Shown here: positions 19,574-30,810 of the stretch, one piece after another
Position numbering within the stretch: the first letter of the stretch is position 1
Layout of the letters: each line of letters begins with the position of its first letter
From: an uncultured Bacteroides sp.
Lineage (GTDB): Bacteria > Bacteroidota > Bacteroidia > Bacteroidales > Bacteroidaceae
Assembly (NCBI GenBank): GCA_905201685.1
Contig: CAJKOW010000004.1
Span: 1 to 64,000, forward strand
Direction: 5' to 3'
DNA length: 64,000 nucleotides
Program-made: the position numbers and the translations under genes
The notes under the pieces: generated by a model
Told to the model about the DNA's origin: nothing
Seen by the model: only the letters and a program-made list of their open reading frames with translations
Databases searched by the model: none

Positions 19574-19646
19574 AACTTGTATGTATTGAACATTTTTTGT
19601 AACGATTGACTTGTTTTATGCCCATTTTTAACAAAAATAAACGCAT

Positions 19647-19677
19647 GATGTAACGTGAGTGAATGTTTATGTTACAC
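19647..19677 (+). promoter_or_regulatory. Candidate HTCS operator, copy 2 (upstream of GH5-GH10)
   Basis: It begins GATGTAACGTGAGTGAATGT and ends TGTTACAC, with half-sites 21 bp apart. It is identical to copy 3 over the first 20 bp and matches it at 27 of 31 positions overall. It starts 61 bp before the -7 box at 19708. Confidence 0.65.
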
Positions 19678-19707
19678 AAATGTGGGGCGTTTTTAGTTGA
19701 GAGAGAT

Positions 19708-19715
19708 TATTTTTG
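19708..19715 (+). promoter_or_regulatory. Promoter -7 box of the GH5-GH10 operon
   Basis: TATTTTTG fits TAnnTTTG and lies 37 bp before the chosen GH5 start at 19753. An ATG at 19663 lies upstream of this box, inside the operator motif, which argues for the downstream start. Confidence 0.6.
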
Positions 19716-19752
19716 CGACATCACTAATATCATTAAAACACATATTTTATTT

Positions 19753-21705
19753 ATGAAAGCACTATGGAATTTATTTTTGTTTTTGGCATTATTTGTAGTG
19801 TCATCCTGCTCGGATGATAAAATGCCGGAAGAAACGGGGGAGCCGGAAGTTGAAACGCCTGAAGAAGAGCCGGAAGTAACACCGGATATAGGTAATATGC
19901 CAAAACTTTCTGTTGTGGGACGCTATTTGAGGAATGAAGAAGGCGATATCGTTAATTTGCATGGATTTGCAATGACTTTCAGCCCTTTTTTCAATCAGAA
20001 TACTTGGGACGATTATGATGTGAACGGTTGTATGCAGTATAATAAGAATCAGATTGATGGTATGCTGAGTGCTGGGTGGAGGGTGAATTTTGTGCGTATG
20101 CACTTGGATCCCTATTGGAGTGATGATCCGACAAAACCTTCGGTTCGATATGAAGGGCATGAACGTTTTTCAGAGACTCGTTTCCGTAAGTATTTGGATG
20201 AATTGTTTGTACCAATGGCAGAATATGCCAATGAGAAAGGTCTGTATGTAGTGATGCGTCCACCCGGAGTTTCACCGGATACTATCGCTGTTGGAGATGA
20301 TTATAATGAATTTCTGATAAAAGTATGGGATATTGTATCGCAGCATCCTAAATTGAAGAATAATAAAGGTGTCATGTTTGAGTTGGCAAACGAACCAATC
20401 AATATTATGACAGCCGACGGTAGCCGTTGTGGAAGTGGTGAACAAATATTTTATGATCAGATGAAGATCTTCTGCCAGGTTATTGTGGATAAAATACGGG
20501 ATAATGGTGCCCGAAACATTATTTGGGTACCTGGATTAGGCTATCAGTCGCAGTACAGTGGATATGCCAGCAATCCTATTGAGGGAGAAAATATTGGCTA
20601 TGCTATTCACGTATATCCGGGTTGGTATGGAAGTGATGCTGAAAAGGAAAGTGCAGAACAAGGAGGCTCTTGGGGAGGTGGTTATGAATCTTTCCAACAG
20701 GGGTGGAATAATTCAATACAACCGGCGGCTAATATAGCACCTGTCATGGTGACAGAGATGGATTGGGCTCCGGCCAAATACGGTTCAACTTGGGGCAAAA
20801 GCTATACAGGTATAGCAGGTGGTTATGGATTTGGGGCCAACTTTAAATATATTGTGGACAAGTGTGGAAACGTAAGTTGGCTGTTGTTTGCCAGTTCTCA
20901 TTTGTTGATCGATTTCAAGGATGAACCTGGTGTTGAGGGTGCCTATACATTTTTGAACGATCCGGAAGCATGTCCATGGCCTGTTTATCACTGGTTTAAG
21001 GAATATGCCGGTGAAGAGATTCCAGAAGGCGAATTAATTGGATTGGAGTTGGTGAACGTAAATGCTGAAAATGAGTTAAGAATGGGTGATGCATGTTATG
21101 CGGCTGTTAAAGCTCTGTATGCTGATGGAAGTAGCCAGATGGTGACTGAAAAGGTGAAATTTGTTTGTGATCATCCGGATATAGTAACAGTTGGAGAATT
21201 AGGTAAGATTTCTGCTCTTAAACAAGGAGAAGTCACAGTTACTGCTTCATACATTTCTCAGAATGATGTAACAAAAGAAATCAGTTTCAAAGTTCACGTT
21301 TTGAATCCGTTCTTGTTGACTGTGGAGATGTTTAATCCGTCGATTTTTGGGACTGGCTCGTTTGATGAAGAAACACATACTTTGATAACTGGCGAATGGG
21401 GCTTTGGCGGCTGGGAATATAAGAGTGGCCTTGATTTGTCGGAATATAAAAGCATACACGTAGAGTTGGGGAATGATTATGCTGATCCAATTTTTGCTGT
21501 GTCATTTCGTTTGTTTGATGAAAATACTTATTGGTCTTCGCCTGCTACTTATGATTTTGTCAATACTCGGGAAATTACGGTTGATTTGCATAATATGAAA
21601 GATGGTAACGGAGATAAGTTGGATCCATCGCATTTGTATATCATTGGTTTCTGGTCAAGTGGTAAAGGTCCGATCGTAATTAACAGTGTGACTTTGGAAG
21701 AATAA
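19753..21705 (+). CDS. Glycoside hydrolase family 5 lipoprotein (probable endo-xylanase) with Big_2 domain
   Basis: The 650-residue lipoprotein has lipobox VVSSC followed by an acidic, Pro/Glu-rich linker (EETGEPEVETPEEEPEVTPD), typical of surface-exposed proteins. The GH5 barrel spans about residues 55-420. The acid/base is Glu214 in ELANEPI and the nucleophile is Glu335 in VMVTEMDWAP. A bacterial Ig-like (Big_2) domain lies at about 430-515 (SQMVTEKVKFVCDHPDIVTV), then a C-terminal jelly-roll-like part. GH5 in Bacteroides xylan loci is often an endo-xylanase (subfamily 21); the subfamily is not assigned here. The start at 19753 is preferred because an earlier ATG at 19663 would precede the promoter box and lacks a leading signal peptide. 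GH10 follows by 9 bp. Confidence 0.85.
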   Translation: MKALWNLFLFLALFVVSSCSDDKMPEETGEPEVETPEEEPEVTPDIGNMPKLSVVGRYLRNEEGDIVNLHGFAMTFSPFFNQNTWDDYDVNGCMQYNKNQIDGMLSAGWRVNFVRMHLDPYWSDDPTKPSVRYEGHERFSETRFRKYLDELFVPMAEYANEKGLYVVMRPPGVSPDTIAVGDDYNEFLIKVWDIVSQHPKLKNNKGVMFELANEPINIMTADGSRCGSGEQIFYDQMKIFCQVIVDKIRDNGARNIIWVPGLGYQSQYSGYASNPIEGENIGYAIHVYPGWYGSDAEKESAEQGGSWGGGYESFQQGWNNSIQPAANIAPVMVTEMDWAPAKYGSTWGKSYTGIAGGYGFGANFKYIVDKCGNVSWLLFASSHLLIDFKDEPGVEGAYTFLNDPEACPWPVYHWFKEYAGEEIPEGELIGLELVNVNAENELRMGDACYAAVKALYADGSSQMVTEKVKFVCDHPDIVTVGELGKISALKQGEVTVTASYISQNDVTKEISFKVHVLNPFLLTVEMFNPSIFGTGSFDEETHTLITGEWGFGGWEYKSGLDLSEYKSIHVELGNDYADPIFAVSFRLFDENTYWSSPATYDFVNTREITVDLHNMKDGNGDKLDPSHLYIIGFWSSGKGPIVINSVTLEE

Positions 21706-21714
21706 TAATATTGA

Positions 21715-22866
21715 ATGAAAAGAATGAGATTTATGAAAGGAAAGAGTTTGTTGGTTATTATGATGGCTGGGGCAGCATTATGTGCTTGTGCAACTCGCAC
21801 GTCTCGTACTATTGTGAAAGAAGAACCTACGTTGAAGTCTGTTTTGGGGGATAAATTTCTGATAGGTGTAGCTATGAATACGTCTCAGTCTTCTGGACGG
21901 GATACAAATGCAGTAAATATTGTAAAGAAACATTTTAATGCGATTGTAGCAGAAAATTGCATGAAATGCCAGACTATTCATCCAAGGGAGGACAGATATA
22001 ACTTCCGTCAGGCAGATGAATTTGTAAAGTTTGGAGAGGATAATGGCTTAACTGTTACCGGTCATTGTTTGATCTGGCATTCACAATTGGCACCATGGTT
22101 TTGTGTCGATAAGGATGGAAACAATGTATCTCCTGAGGTTTTAAAACAACGCATGAAAGACCATATTACAACGGTTGTCGGTCGCTATAAAGGACGTATC
22201 AAAGGTTGGGATGTAGTAAATGAGGCAATAATGGAGAATGGATCTTATCGGAAGAGTAAATTCTATCAGATATTGGGAGAAGAGTTTATTCCGTTGGCTT
22301 TCCAATATGCGCATGAAGCCGATCCGGATGCTGAATTGTATTACAATGATTATAATATGCATTTTAAGGGAAAACGTGACGCTGTTGTCAAATTGGTAAA
22401 TGATATGAAAGCCAGAGGATTGAGGGTTGATGCCATTGGAATGCAGGGCCATGTTGGTATGAATTATCCTGATTTATCTGAGTTCGAGAAAAGTATCGAA
22501 GCTTTTGCCTCTACAGGTGCTAAAGTGATGATTACGGAATGGGATATGAGCGCATTGCCGGAGGTGAACCGTACAGCAAATATCTCAGATACGGTAGCTT
22601 TTCGTAAGTCTTTAAATCCTTATCCGGATGCATTGCCTGACAGCGTTTCCGAAAAATGGAATAAGAGAATGGCCGATTTTATGAACTTGTTCATTAAGCA
22701 TGCCGATGTTATTACTCGTGTAACTGCTTGGGGAGTAAGTGATGGTGATTCTTGGAAGAATGGTTTTCCTGTTCGTGGACGTAAAGATTATGCTTTATTA
22801 TTTGACCGTGAATATCAACCAAAGGCATTTGTGAAGGATTTACTGGAAAAAGGAAGTAAAAAATAA
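21715..22866 (+). CDS. Endo-1,4-beta-xylanase GH10, lipoprotein
   Basis: The 383-residue GH10 enzyme is a compact single-domain barrel. The signal peptide ends in a lipobox-like ALCAC. The catalytic acid/base is Glu170 in DVVNEAIM and the nucleophile is Glu275 in [21 protein letters not shown] and [12 protein letters not shown] are also conserved. It is strikingly similar along its full length to the GH10 at 61752-62897, with long shared stretches such as [17 protein letters not shown], so the two are paralogs within one locus. The start is at 21715; ATG 21733 (MKGKSLL) is an alternative. It is the last gene of the GH5-GH10 unit. Confidence 0.94.
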   Translation: MKRMRFMKGKSLLVIMMAGAALCACATRTSRTIVKEEPTLKSVLGDKFLIGVAMNTSQSSGRDTNAVNIVKKHFNAIVAENCMKCQTIHPREDRYNFRQADEFVKFGEDNGLTVTGHCLIWHSQLAPWFCVDKDGNNVSPEVLKQRMKDHITTVVGRYKGRIKGWDVVNEAIMENGSYRKSKFYQILGEEFIPLAFQYAHEADPDAELYYNDYNMHFKGKRDAVVKLVNDMKARGLRVDAIGMQGHVGMNYPDLSEFEKSIEAFASTGAKVMITEWDMSALPEVNRTANISDTVAFRKSLNPYPDALPDSVSEKWNKRMADFMNLFIKHADVITRVTAWGVSDGDSWKNGFPVRGRKDYALLFDREYQPKAFVKDLLEKGSKK

Positions 22867-22888
22867 AAGATTTATTTTGTTGGATATT

Positions 22889-22954
22889 TAGCACGATGAT
22901 GTGTAGGATGATTGATATTATATAAATTCTCTGTACATTTGCATCATCGTGCTA
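22889..22954. promoter_or_regulatory. 13-bp inverted repeat enclosing a consensus promoter, upstream of GH127/146
   Basis: TAGCACGATGATG (22889-22901) and its exact reverse complement (22942-22954) bracket 40 bp. Inside lie TTG (22912-22914) and TACATTTG (22934-22941), spaced 19 bp apart, matching -33 and TAnnTTTG -7 elements reading toward GH127. The second arm starts at the base after the -7 box and is followed by a T-rich tract. It may act as an operator, a long-loop terminator of the GH10 transcript, or a leader hairpin. Confidence 0.55.
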
Positions 22955-22970
22955 TTTTATTTTTTTGATT

Positions 22971-25385
22971 ATGATTGATAAGAAAAACATTCTGGCGGCT
23001 GCCTTTTGTCTTGTGGCTGCCATGCCAAATGGTTTTGCACAGGACAAGTTGTATTCTAATACTTTTCCTTTAGGAGAGGTAAAATTGTTGGATGGACCAT
23101 TTAAGCATGCGTGTGATCTGAATGTAGATGTGTTGCTTAAATATGATGTGGATCGTTTGTTGGCTCCTTTTTTAAAAGAAGCCGGATTAGAACCCAAGGG
23201 AGAAAGTTTTCCAAATTGGAAAGATTTGGATGGACATATTGGGGGGCATTATCTTTCTGCATTGGCTATCCACTATGCTGCAACTGGGAACGAAGCGTGC
23301 AAACAACGTATGGATTATATGCTTGCAGAACTGAAACGTTGTCAGGAAAAGCATGGTAATGGTTATGTTGGTGGTGTTCCCAATGGTATGGTTGCTTGGA
23401 ATGAGATAAAGAAAGGTAACGTTGGAATTGTTTGGAAGTATTGGGTACCTTGGTATAATATGCATAAAATATATGCAGGATTACGAGATGCATGGTCGTA
23501 TGGAGGTAGTGAGGAAGCACGTCAGATGTTTTTGGAGCTTTGCGATTGGGGGCTGACGATTATTGCACCTCTGAACGATGAGCAGATGGAACAGATGCTT
23601 GGCAATGAATTCGGCGGTATGGATGAGGTATATGCTGATGCGTATCAGATGACAGACGATTTGAAGTATCTGGATGCGGCCAAGCGATTTTCTCATCATT
23701 GGTTACTTGACAGTATGGCTGCTGGCGTAGATAATTTGGATAACAAACATGCTAATACTCAGGTTCCTAAAGTCGTAGGCTATCAACGTATTGCAGAGTT
23801 GAGCGAAATGGCAGGACGTGAGCAGGACGAACTTACTTATGATTCTGCAGCTTGTTTCTTTTGGAATACGGTAGTGAATAATCGATCTTTGGCTTTAGGT
23901 GGTAACAGTCGTCGTGAACATTTCCCTGCTGCAACCGATTGTAAAAGTTATGTAGAGGATCGTGAAGGACCGGAGTCTTGTAATACCAATAATATGCTGA
24001 AATTGACGGAAGGTCTTTTCCGTATGCATCCGGAAGCTCGTTATGCTGATTTTTATGAAAGAGCGATGTTCAATCATATTCTTTCTACTCAACATCCAGA
24101 ACATGGAGGTTATGTATATTTTACGTCTGCAAGACCTGCTCATTATCGGGTTTATTCGGCGCCGAACAGTGCAATGTGGTGTTGTGTAGGAACCGGTATG
24201 GAAAATCATGGTAAGTATGGTGAGTTTATTTATACTCACGACGGGGATGATTTATATGTGAATTTGTTTGTAGCTTCTGAATTGAATTGGAAAGAGAAAG
24301 GCATCACGTTGACGCAAGAGACTTCTTTCCCAGATGAAGAGAGCACTCGATTAGTGTTACATATGAAGAAATCCGTTAAAGCAAAGTTGCTTATTCGGCA
24401 TCCTTGGTGGTGTGAAGCAGGCGCAATGAAGGTCGTTTGTCGGGGAAAGGACTACGCGGCAGATTCTAAGCCCTCAAGCTATATCGAGATAGATCGGAAA
24501 TGGAAGGATGGTGATGTGATTGAAATAACCACTCCGATGAAGGTGACTGTAGAAGAGTTACCTAATGTATCTAATTATATTGCGATTATGCGTGGCCCTA
24601 TTTTGTTGGGAGCACGTATGGGTACCGAGCATTTGGATGGTTTGATTGCTGATGATGATCGTTGGGGACATATAGCTCATGGTCCGTTAGTTTCTGTTTT
24701 CGATACTCCGTTTATTATTGGTGACCGTTCGGACATTTTGTCCAAGTTAGAAAATATGAAACCTGTTGCAGGGAAAAAGATGTGTTATACGGTTCCGGGC
24801 TTATTTACTTTGAAAGGTAAGCCACTTCCTGATTTAATGCTGGAACCTTTCTTCCGTATTCATGACAGTCGTTATATGATGTATTGGCTTTCGATGAGTG
24901 ATGCTGAATATGCCGAATATCAAAATGCTGAACGTGCGGAGGAACAGCGTAAATTATTATTGGATCAACGTACGGTAGATGCAGTTGCAACGGCCGAGCA
25001 ACAACCTGAAGTGGATCATAAGATGAAATATGAAAATTCTCAAACTGGTAATTTCCAAGGTGAGCCTTGGCGTGATGCTCGTGATGGCGGATACTTCCAA
25101 TACAATTTGGCAACAAATGGAAAAACGGACCTTTCGTTGATGGTGCGTTATTGGGGTAATGAAACAGCCAATCGTTCGTTTGACATCTTGATAGATGACC
25201 AACTGTTGGTTGAAGAAAATCTGGTTGGAAAATGGAATAAAGATGAATTGGTTAATATAGAATATCCTATACCTGCCGATATGCTTGAAGGAAAGTCTTC
25301 AGTGACAGTAACTTTCCGTAGTAAACCCGGGCAGATAGCAGGTGGTGTGTTTTATATAAGATTGTTGAAGAAAAACGTTGAGTGA
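22971..25385 (+). CDS. Beta-L-arabinofuranosidase, GH127/GH146 (DUF1680) family
   Basis: The enzyme of about 804 residues is secreted (signal peptide to about FAQ). The alpha/alpha-barrel has the family's zinc and catalytic residues: Glu316 in RREHF, Cys337 in PESCNTNN, and Cys404-Cys405 in MWCCVGTGMENHGK. The spacing is close to that of characterised GH127 enzymes, where a Cys is the nucleophile. A C-terminal beta-sandwich (about 690-804, EPWRDARDGGYFQYNLATNG) is typical of long Bacteroides members. It would remove beta-linked L-arabinofuranose, so the locus handles more than simple alpha-arabinosyl decoration. GH127 and GH146 cannot be separated by eye. ATG 22971 was chosen over the TTG at 22965. 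Confidence 0.88.
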   Translation: MIDKKNILAAAFCLVAAMPNGFAQDKLYSNTFPLGEVKLLDGPFKHACDLNVDVLLKYDVDRLLAPFLKEAGLEPKGESFPNWKDLDGHIGGHYLSALAIHYAATGNEACKQRMDYMLAELKRCQEKHGNGYVGGVPNGMVAWNEIKKGNVGIVWKYWVPWYNMHKIYAGLRDAWSYGGSEEARQMFLELCDWGLTIIAPLNDEQMEQMLGNEFGGMDEVYADAYQMTDDLKYLDAAKRFSHHWLLDSMAAGVDNLDNKHANTQVPKVVGYQRIAELSEMAGREQDELTYDSAACFFWNTVVNNRSLALGGNSRREHFPAATDCKSYVEDREGPESCNTNNMLKLTEGLFRMHPEARYADFYERAMFNHILSTQHPEHGGYVYFTSARPAHYRVYSAPNSAMWCCVGTGMENHGKYGEFIYTHDGDDLYVNLFVASELNWKEKGITLTQETSFPDEESTRLVLHMKKSVKAKLLIRHPWWCEAGAMKVVCRGKDYAADSKPSSYIEIDRKWKDGDVIEITTPMKVTVEELPNVSNYIAIMRGPILLGARMGTEHLDGLIADDDRWGHIAHGPLVSVFDTPFIIGDRSDILSKLENMKPVAGKKMCYTVPGLFTLKGKPLPDLMLEPFFRIHDSRYMMYWLSMSDAEYAEYQNAERAEEQRKLLLDQRTVDAVATAEQQPEVDHKMKYENSQTGNFQGEPWRDARDGGYFQYNLATNGKTDLSLMVRYWGNETANRSFDILIDDQLLVEENLVGKWNKDELVNIEYPIPADMLEGKSSVTVTFRSKPGQIAGGVFYIRLLKKNVE

Positions 25386-25474
25386 GTATATTAGTTCATT
25401 TTTTCTTCTACCATACTGTTATTGAATATCAATCCTTTCTTGAATTATTGGAGAGAAAGAGAATGGGATGAGGT

Positions 25475-25517
25475 CGGAGGGTCTCACAATATGTATGTGA
25501 GATTCTCCGTCTTTTTT
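25475..25517 (+). terminator. Intrinsic terminator after GH127/146
   Basis: A 15-bp stem (25475-25489 side against 25495-25509 side, with two G-U pairs) and a 7-nt loop are followed by six Ts (25512-25517). It lies about 90 bp past the GH127/146 stop and 74 bp before the next gene, so the next GH43 needs its own promoter. Only a weak T-rich candidate near 25560 is visible. Confidence 0.8.
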
Positions 25518-25590
25518 GTATTTTGTTAAGAGATAATTTCAAAGAGTGATTCACTTTTATTTTTTGTAACTGTAATTTCTTATTGATAAA

Positions 25591-27765
25591 ATGAAGAAAG
25601 CATTTTTTTCTATATGTTTTTTCTTGATCAGCTGTGTCACGTTTGGACAGAAAGTGGAAGTACCACATTCTTGGACAGCAGATAATGGAAACGGTACTTA
25701 TACTAATCCGTTGTTTTATGATGAATTTTCTGATCCGGACATAATTCGTGTCGGAGATGATTTTTATTTGGCTGGAACTACTATGCATGCAACACCCGGG
25801 CTTGTGATTTTGCATTCTAAAGATTTGGTCAATTGGGAGTTTATGAGTTACTGCTTTGATCGTTTTGATATGGGTGACGAGTTTAAATTGGAAAATGGCA
25901 AGGAAGCTTATGGGCAAGGAATATGGGCACCGTGTATTCGTTATCATGATGGAAAATTTTATGTCTTTAGTAATATCAATGGACATGGATTACAGGTGTT
26001 TATAGCCGAAAATCCAGCCGGTCCCTGGAAACACATTAATGTCGGAGGACGTATTTACGATCTATCTGTATTGTTTGATGATGATGGGAAAATATATGCT
26101 GTGTATAAGTATAACGAGGTACATTTAATAGAAATGAAACCCGATTTTAGCGGCTTTGTAGAAGGTAGTGAACGAGTCATTATTCCGGCTGGTAATGCGA
26201 TGGGGGAAGGACATCATTTTTATAAAATTAATGGGAAGTATTACATTATCAGTGCCAATTATTCTCCTGTTGGGCGTATGCAATGTGCACGTGCCGACAG
26301 GCCGGAAGGACCATATGAAACTGTAGCGATTAGTGTGAAGGAAACTATGGGTACCAAACGGGTACATTCGGTCGGTAACGTCGGTTTGGGCAGCCCTGTG
26401 CCGGAAGATGGCTTTGATTTTAAGATTTCAGGAGATGACGGAAATTATTTTAGTGCGGTTCCTTTGCATCAGGGAGGTATTGTTGAACTACCAAATGGAG
26501 ATTGGTGGGGTATATCCATGAGTGATTTTCGTGCAGTGGGGCGTACGGTTTGTTTGTCACCGGTAACTTGGTCGGATGGTTGGCCGTATTTCGGTTTACC
26601 TGGTAATTTGGGACGTACTCCCCGTACATGGTATAAACCGAATGTAGCCGTTGAATCTGTACCACATGCACCTTATGAGCGTAGTGATGGATTTGATGGG
26701 AAAAAGCTGTTGCCTGTATGGCAATGGAACCACGAGCCTGTTGATAAGAAATGGGGATTGAAGAATGGTAAGCTGCGTTTGCAAACCATGCCTGCACCAA
26801 ATTTCCTTTGGGCTAAGAATACGCTTACACAACGATGTATTGGTCCGGTTTCTACTGTGACAGTCGAAATGGATGCTTCTTCTTTGAAGGATGGCGATGT
26901 CTCGGGTTTGGGGATACTTAATATGCCTTATGCCTGGTTGGGTATCGTATGTGATGGAAAAGAGAATACTCTTGTGATGAAGATGCAGCAGAATAATAAA
27001 ATCATTTCTTTAACAGATAAGCAAGTGGCGACGAATGGTCAGAGTGGTTCGTTAAAAGGAACCGTTTATTTGAGAATAACTGTCGATTTGGACGCTGACG
27101 TAGCCCAATTCTATTATAGCTTGGATGGAGCTGCATATGAAAGAATTGGTTCTGATGTGCTACTGCCTTATCAGTTGAAGACTTTTCAAGGCTCCCGCGT
27201 GTCTTTGTTTGCATATAATGAAAAGGAAAAGAACGGAGGATATGCACTTTTCGACAATTTCCACGTTGATGAACCAATGGCCGATCGAAGTTCTAATTTG
27301 CCAATAGGGAAAGTGGTTAGTTTATGTAACTTGTCCAACGGAAGCTATGCTTGGGCCAATCCTCATGGAATGTTGCATTCGGCGAGAAATGGAAGTAAGG
27401 AATATCAGAATGGGGGTTGCTATTTTAAAGTTCATGATCGCGGAAAAGGTCGTGTAGCTTTGGAGGCGATGAATGGTACAGGATTTCTGACAGTAGTCGG
27501 TGCGGGATTATCTTCGGACGTTCGTATGATGGAAAAGGAGAGCGATGCCAGCTTGTTTATGTGGCAAGATATGCTTCGCGGTCAATGTATGCTTTTGTCG
27601 TTGAAGACGAATCGTTATATAGGTCTTGATCCTGAAACAGGTGAACCTTATGGGGCTGATTGGGCTGGTTGCCGTCCGGACAGAAAAGATGGAACTGTAT
27701 TTACTTGGACTGTTGTGGATAGTGATGGTATAGTGAAAAATTCGGAAACACATACTGTCTATTAA
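25591..27765 (+). CDS. GH43 arabinofuranosidase/xylosidase with C-terminal beta-sandwich
   Basis: The 724-residue secreted enzyme (signal region MKKAFFSICFFLISCVTFGQ) has the five-bladed propeller of GH43 at about residues 40-345. The acidic triad is visible as the Asp in DEFSDPDIIRVGDDFY, the Asp in RIYDLSVLFDDDG and the Glu in GNAMGEGHHFYK. A concanavalin-like sandwich follows at about 370-565 (GLKNGKLRLQTMPAPNFLWAKN, VYLRITVDLDADVAQFYYS), as in GH43 subfamily 12-type proteins. The last about 150 residues form a further beta-rich module. It is flanked by terminators on both sides and so appears monocistronic. The exact specificity is not readable. Confidence 0.88.
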   Translation: MKKAFFSICFFLISCVTFGQKVEVPHSWTADNGNGTYTNPLFYDEFSDPDIIRVGDDFYLAGTTMHATPGLVILHSKDLVNWEFMSYCFDRFDMGDEFKLENGKEAYGQGIWAPCIRYHDGKFYVFSNINGHGLQVFIAENPAGPWKHINVGGRIYDLSVLFDDDGKIYAVYKYNEVHLIEMKPDFSGFVEGSERVIIPAGNAMGEGHHFYKINGKYYIISANYSPVGRMQCARADRPEGPYETVAISVKETMGTKRVHSVGNVGLGSPVPEDGFDFKISGDDGNYFSAVPLHQGGIVELPNGDWWGISMSDFRAVGRTVCLSPVTWSDGWPYFGLPGNLGRTPRTWYKPNVAVESVPHAPYERSDGFDGKKLLPVWQWNHEPVDKKWGLKNGKLRLQTMPAPNFLWAKNTLTQRCIGPVSTVTVEMDASSLKDGDVSGLGILNMPYAWLGIVCDGKENTLVMKMQQNNKIISLTDKQVATNGQSGSLKGTVYLRITVDLDADVAQFYYSLDGAAYERIGSDVLLPYQLKTFQGSRVSLFAYNEKEKNGGYALFDNFHVDEPMADRSSNLPIGKVVSLCNLSNGSYAWANPHGMLHSARNGSKEYQNGGCYFKVHDRGKGRVALEAMNGTGFLTVVGAGLSSDVRMMEKESDASLFMWQDMLRGQCMLLSLKTNRYIGLDPETGEPYGADWAGCRPDRKDGTVFTWTVVDSDGIVKNSETHTVY

Positions 27766-27770
27766 TCATG

Positions 27771-27808
27771 GCTCGGTGAGATAATATTGAAAATCTCATC
27801 GAGCTTTT
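27771..27808 (+). terminator. Intrinsic terminator after GH43
   Basis: A 12-bp stem, GCTCGGTGAGAT (27771-27782) with ATCTCATCGAGC (27793-27804) including one G-U pair, has a 10-nt loop and then TTTT. It begins 6 bp after the GH43 stop. Confidence 0.85.
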
Positions 27809-27912
27809 ACTTTCTGCTCTACTCATACGTTATACCTGTTGGGATGGGAGAAACATACTTTTGGGGATGGAATTGTCCCTCAAAAATAGAAAAAAAGCAT
27901 TTTTTTCTTCAT

Positions 27913-27943
27913 GATGTAACGTGAGTGAATGTATTTGTAACAT
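27913..27943 (+). promoter_or_regulatory. Candidate HTCS operator, copy 3 (upstream of GH43-CE1 operon)
   Basis: It begins GATGTAACGTGAGTGAATGT and ends TGTAACAT, with GTAAC half-sites in direct orientation 21 bp apart. It starts 60 bp before the likely -7 box at 27973. A GAAAAAAA-TTTTTTTC hairpin lies just upstream (27889-27907). Confidence 0.65.
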
Positions 27944-27972
27944 AGTTCTTGGGTAATTTGCTTGAAGTTGCT

Positions 27973-27980
27973 TTACTTTG
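27973..27980 (+). promoter_or_regulatory. Promoter -7 box of the GH43-CE1 to GH95 gene run
   Basis: TTACTTTG is one mismatch from TAnnTTTG, at the same distance from the operator-like motif as in the other two promoters. The leader to the start codon at 28057 is about 70 nt. Confidence 0.45.
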
Positions 27981-28035
27981 TAATCACCTTAAGGCTGAAA
28001 TAAACTTGTTTAGCAATAGCTATTTTAAGAGATAA

Positions 28036-30552
<2,517 letters not shown>

Positions 30553-30593
30553 AAGACGTTTTCCTATTTGAGAGAGTCTTAGAACTGGAACTT

Positions 30594-30737
30594 CACTTTA
30601 TCTTGCTATATTCTTCGTGAAGAGTATTACGCCATCGGAAACGATGTATCATTTATTTCGATGTCTTGCCGGGGAGGAGATAGTGTTTTCTCGAGGACAA
30701 GGTAATGCCTTTCCGGGGATTAGAGCAAGATAAAGTG
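30594..30737. repeat. 144-bp element bounded by 14-bp inverted repeats with nested hairpins
   Basis: CACTTTATCTTGCT (30594-30607) and its exact complement (30724-30737) enclose two clear hairpins: ATATTCTTC/GAAGAGTAT (about 30608-30627) and CATCG-GAAA-CGATG with a GNRA-type loop. More GC-rich pairing follows. No ORF is present. It occupies most of the 258-bp gap between two multi-module GH43 genes. It may be a folded mRNA element or a small non-autonomous repeat. Confidence 0.5.
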
Positions 30738-30810
30738 CACTTGTTTTTGGGCATGATTTATACCCATTTTGACATTGATAATGATTAAATATCTTTAGTT
30801 CTGGCATCGT

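Noticed and set aside
19663..19752. N-terminal extension of the GH5 gene from ATG 19663
   Set aside because: It lies within the operator-like motif and upstream of the -7 box; the signal peptide starts at 19753.
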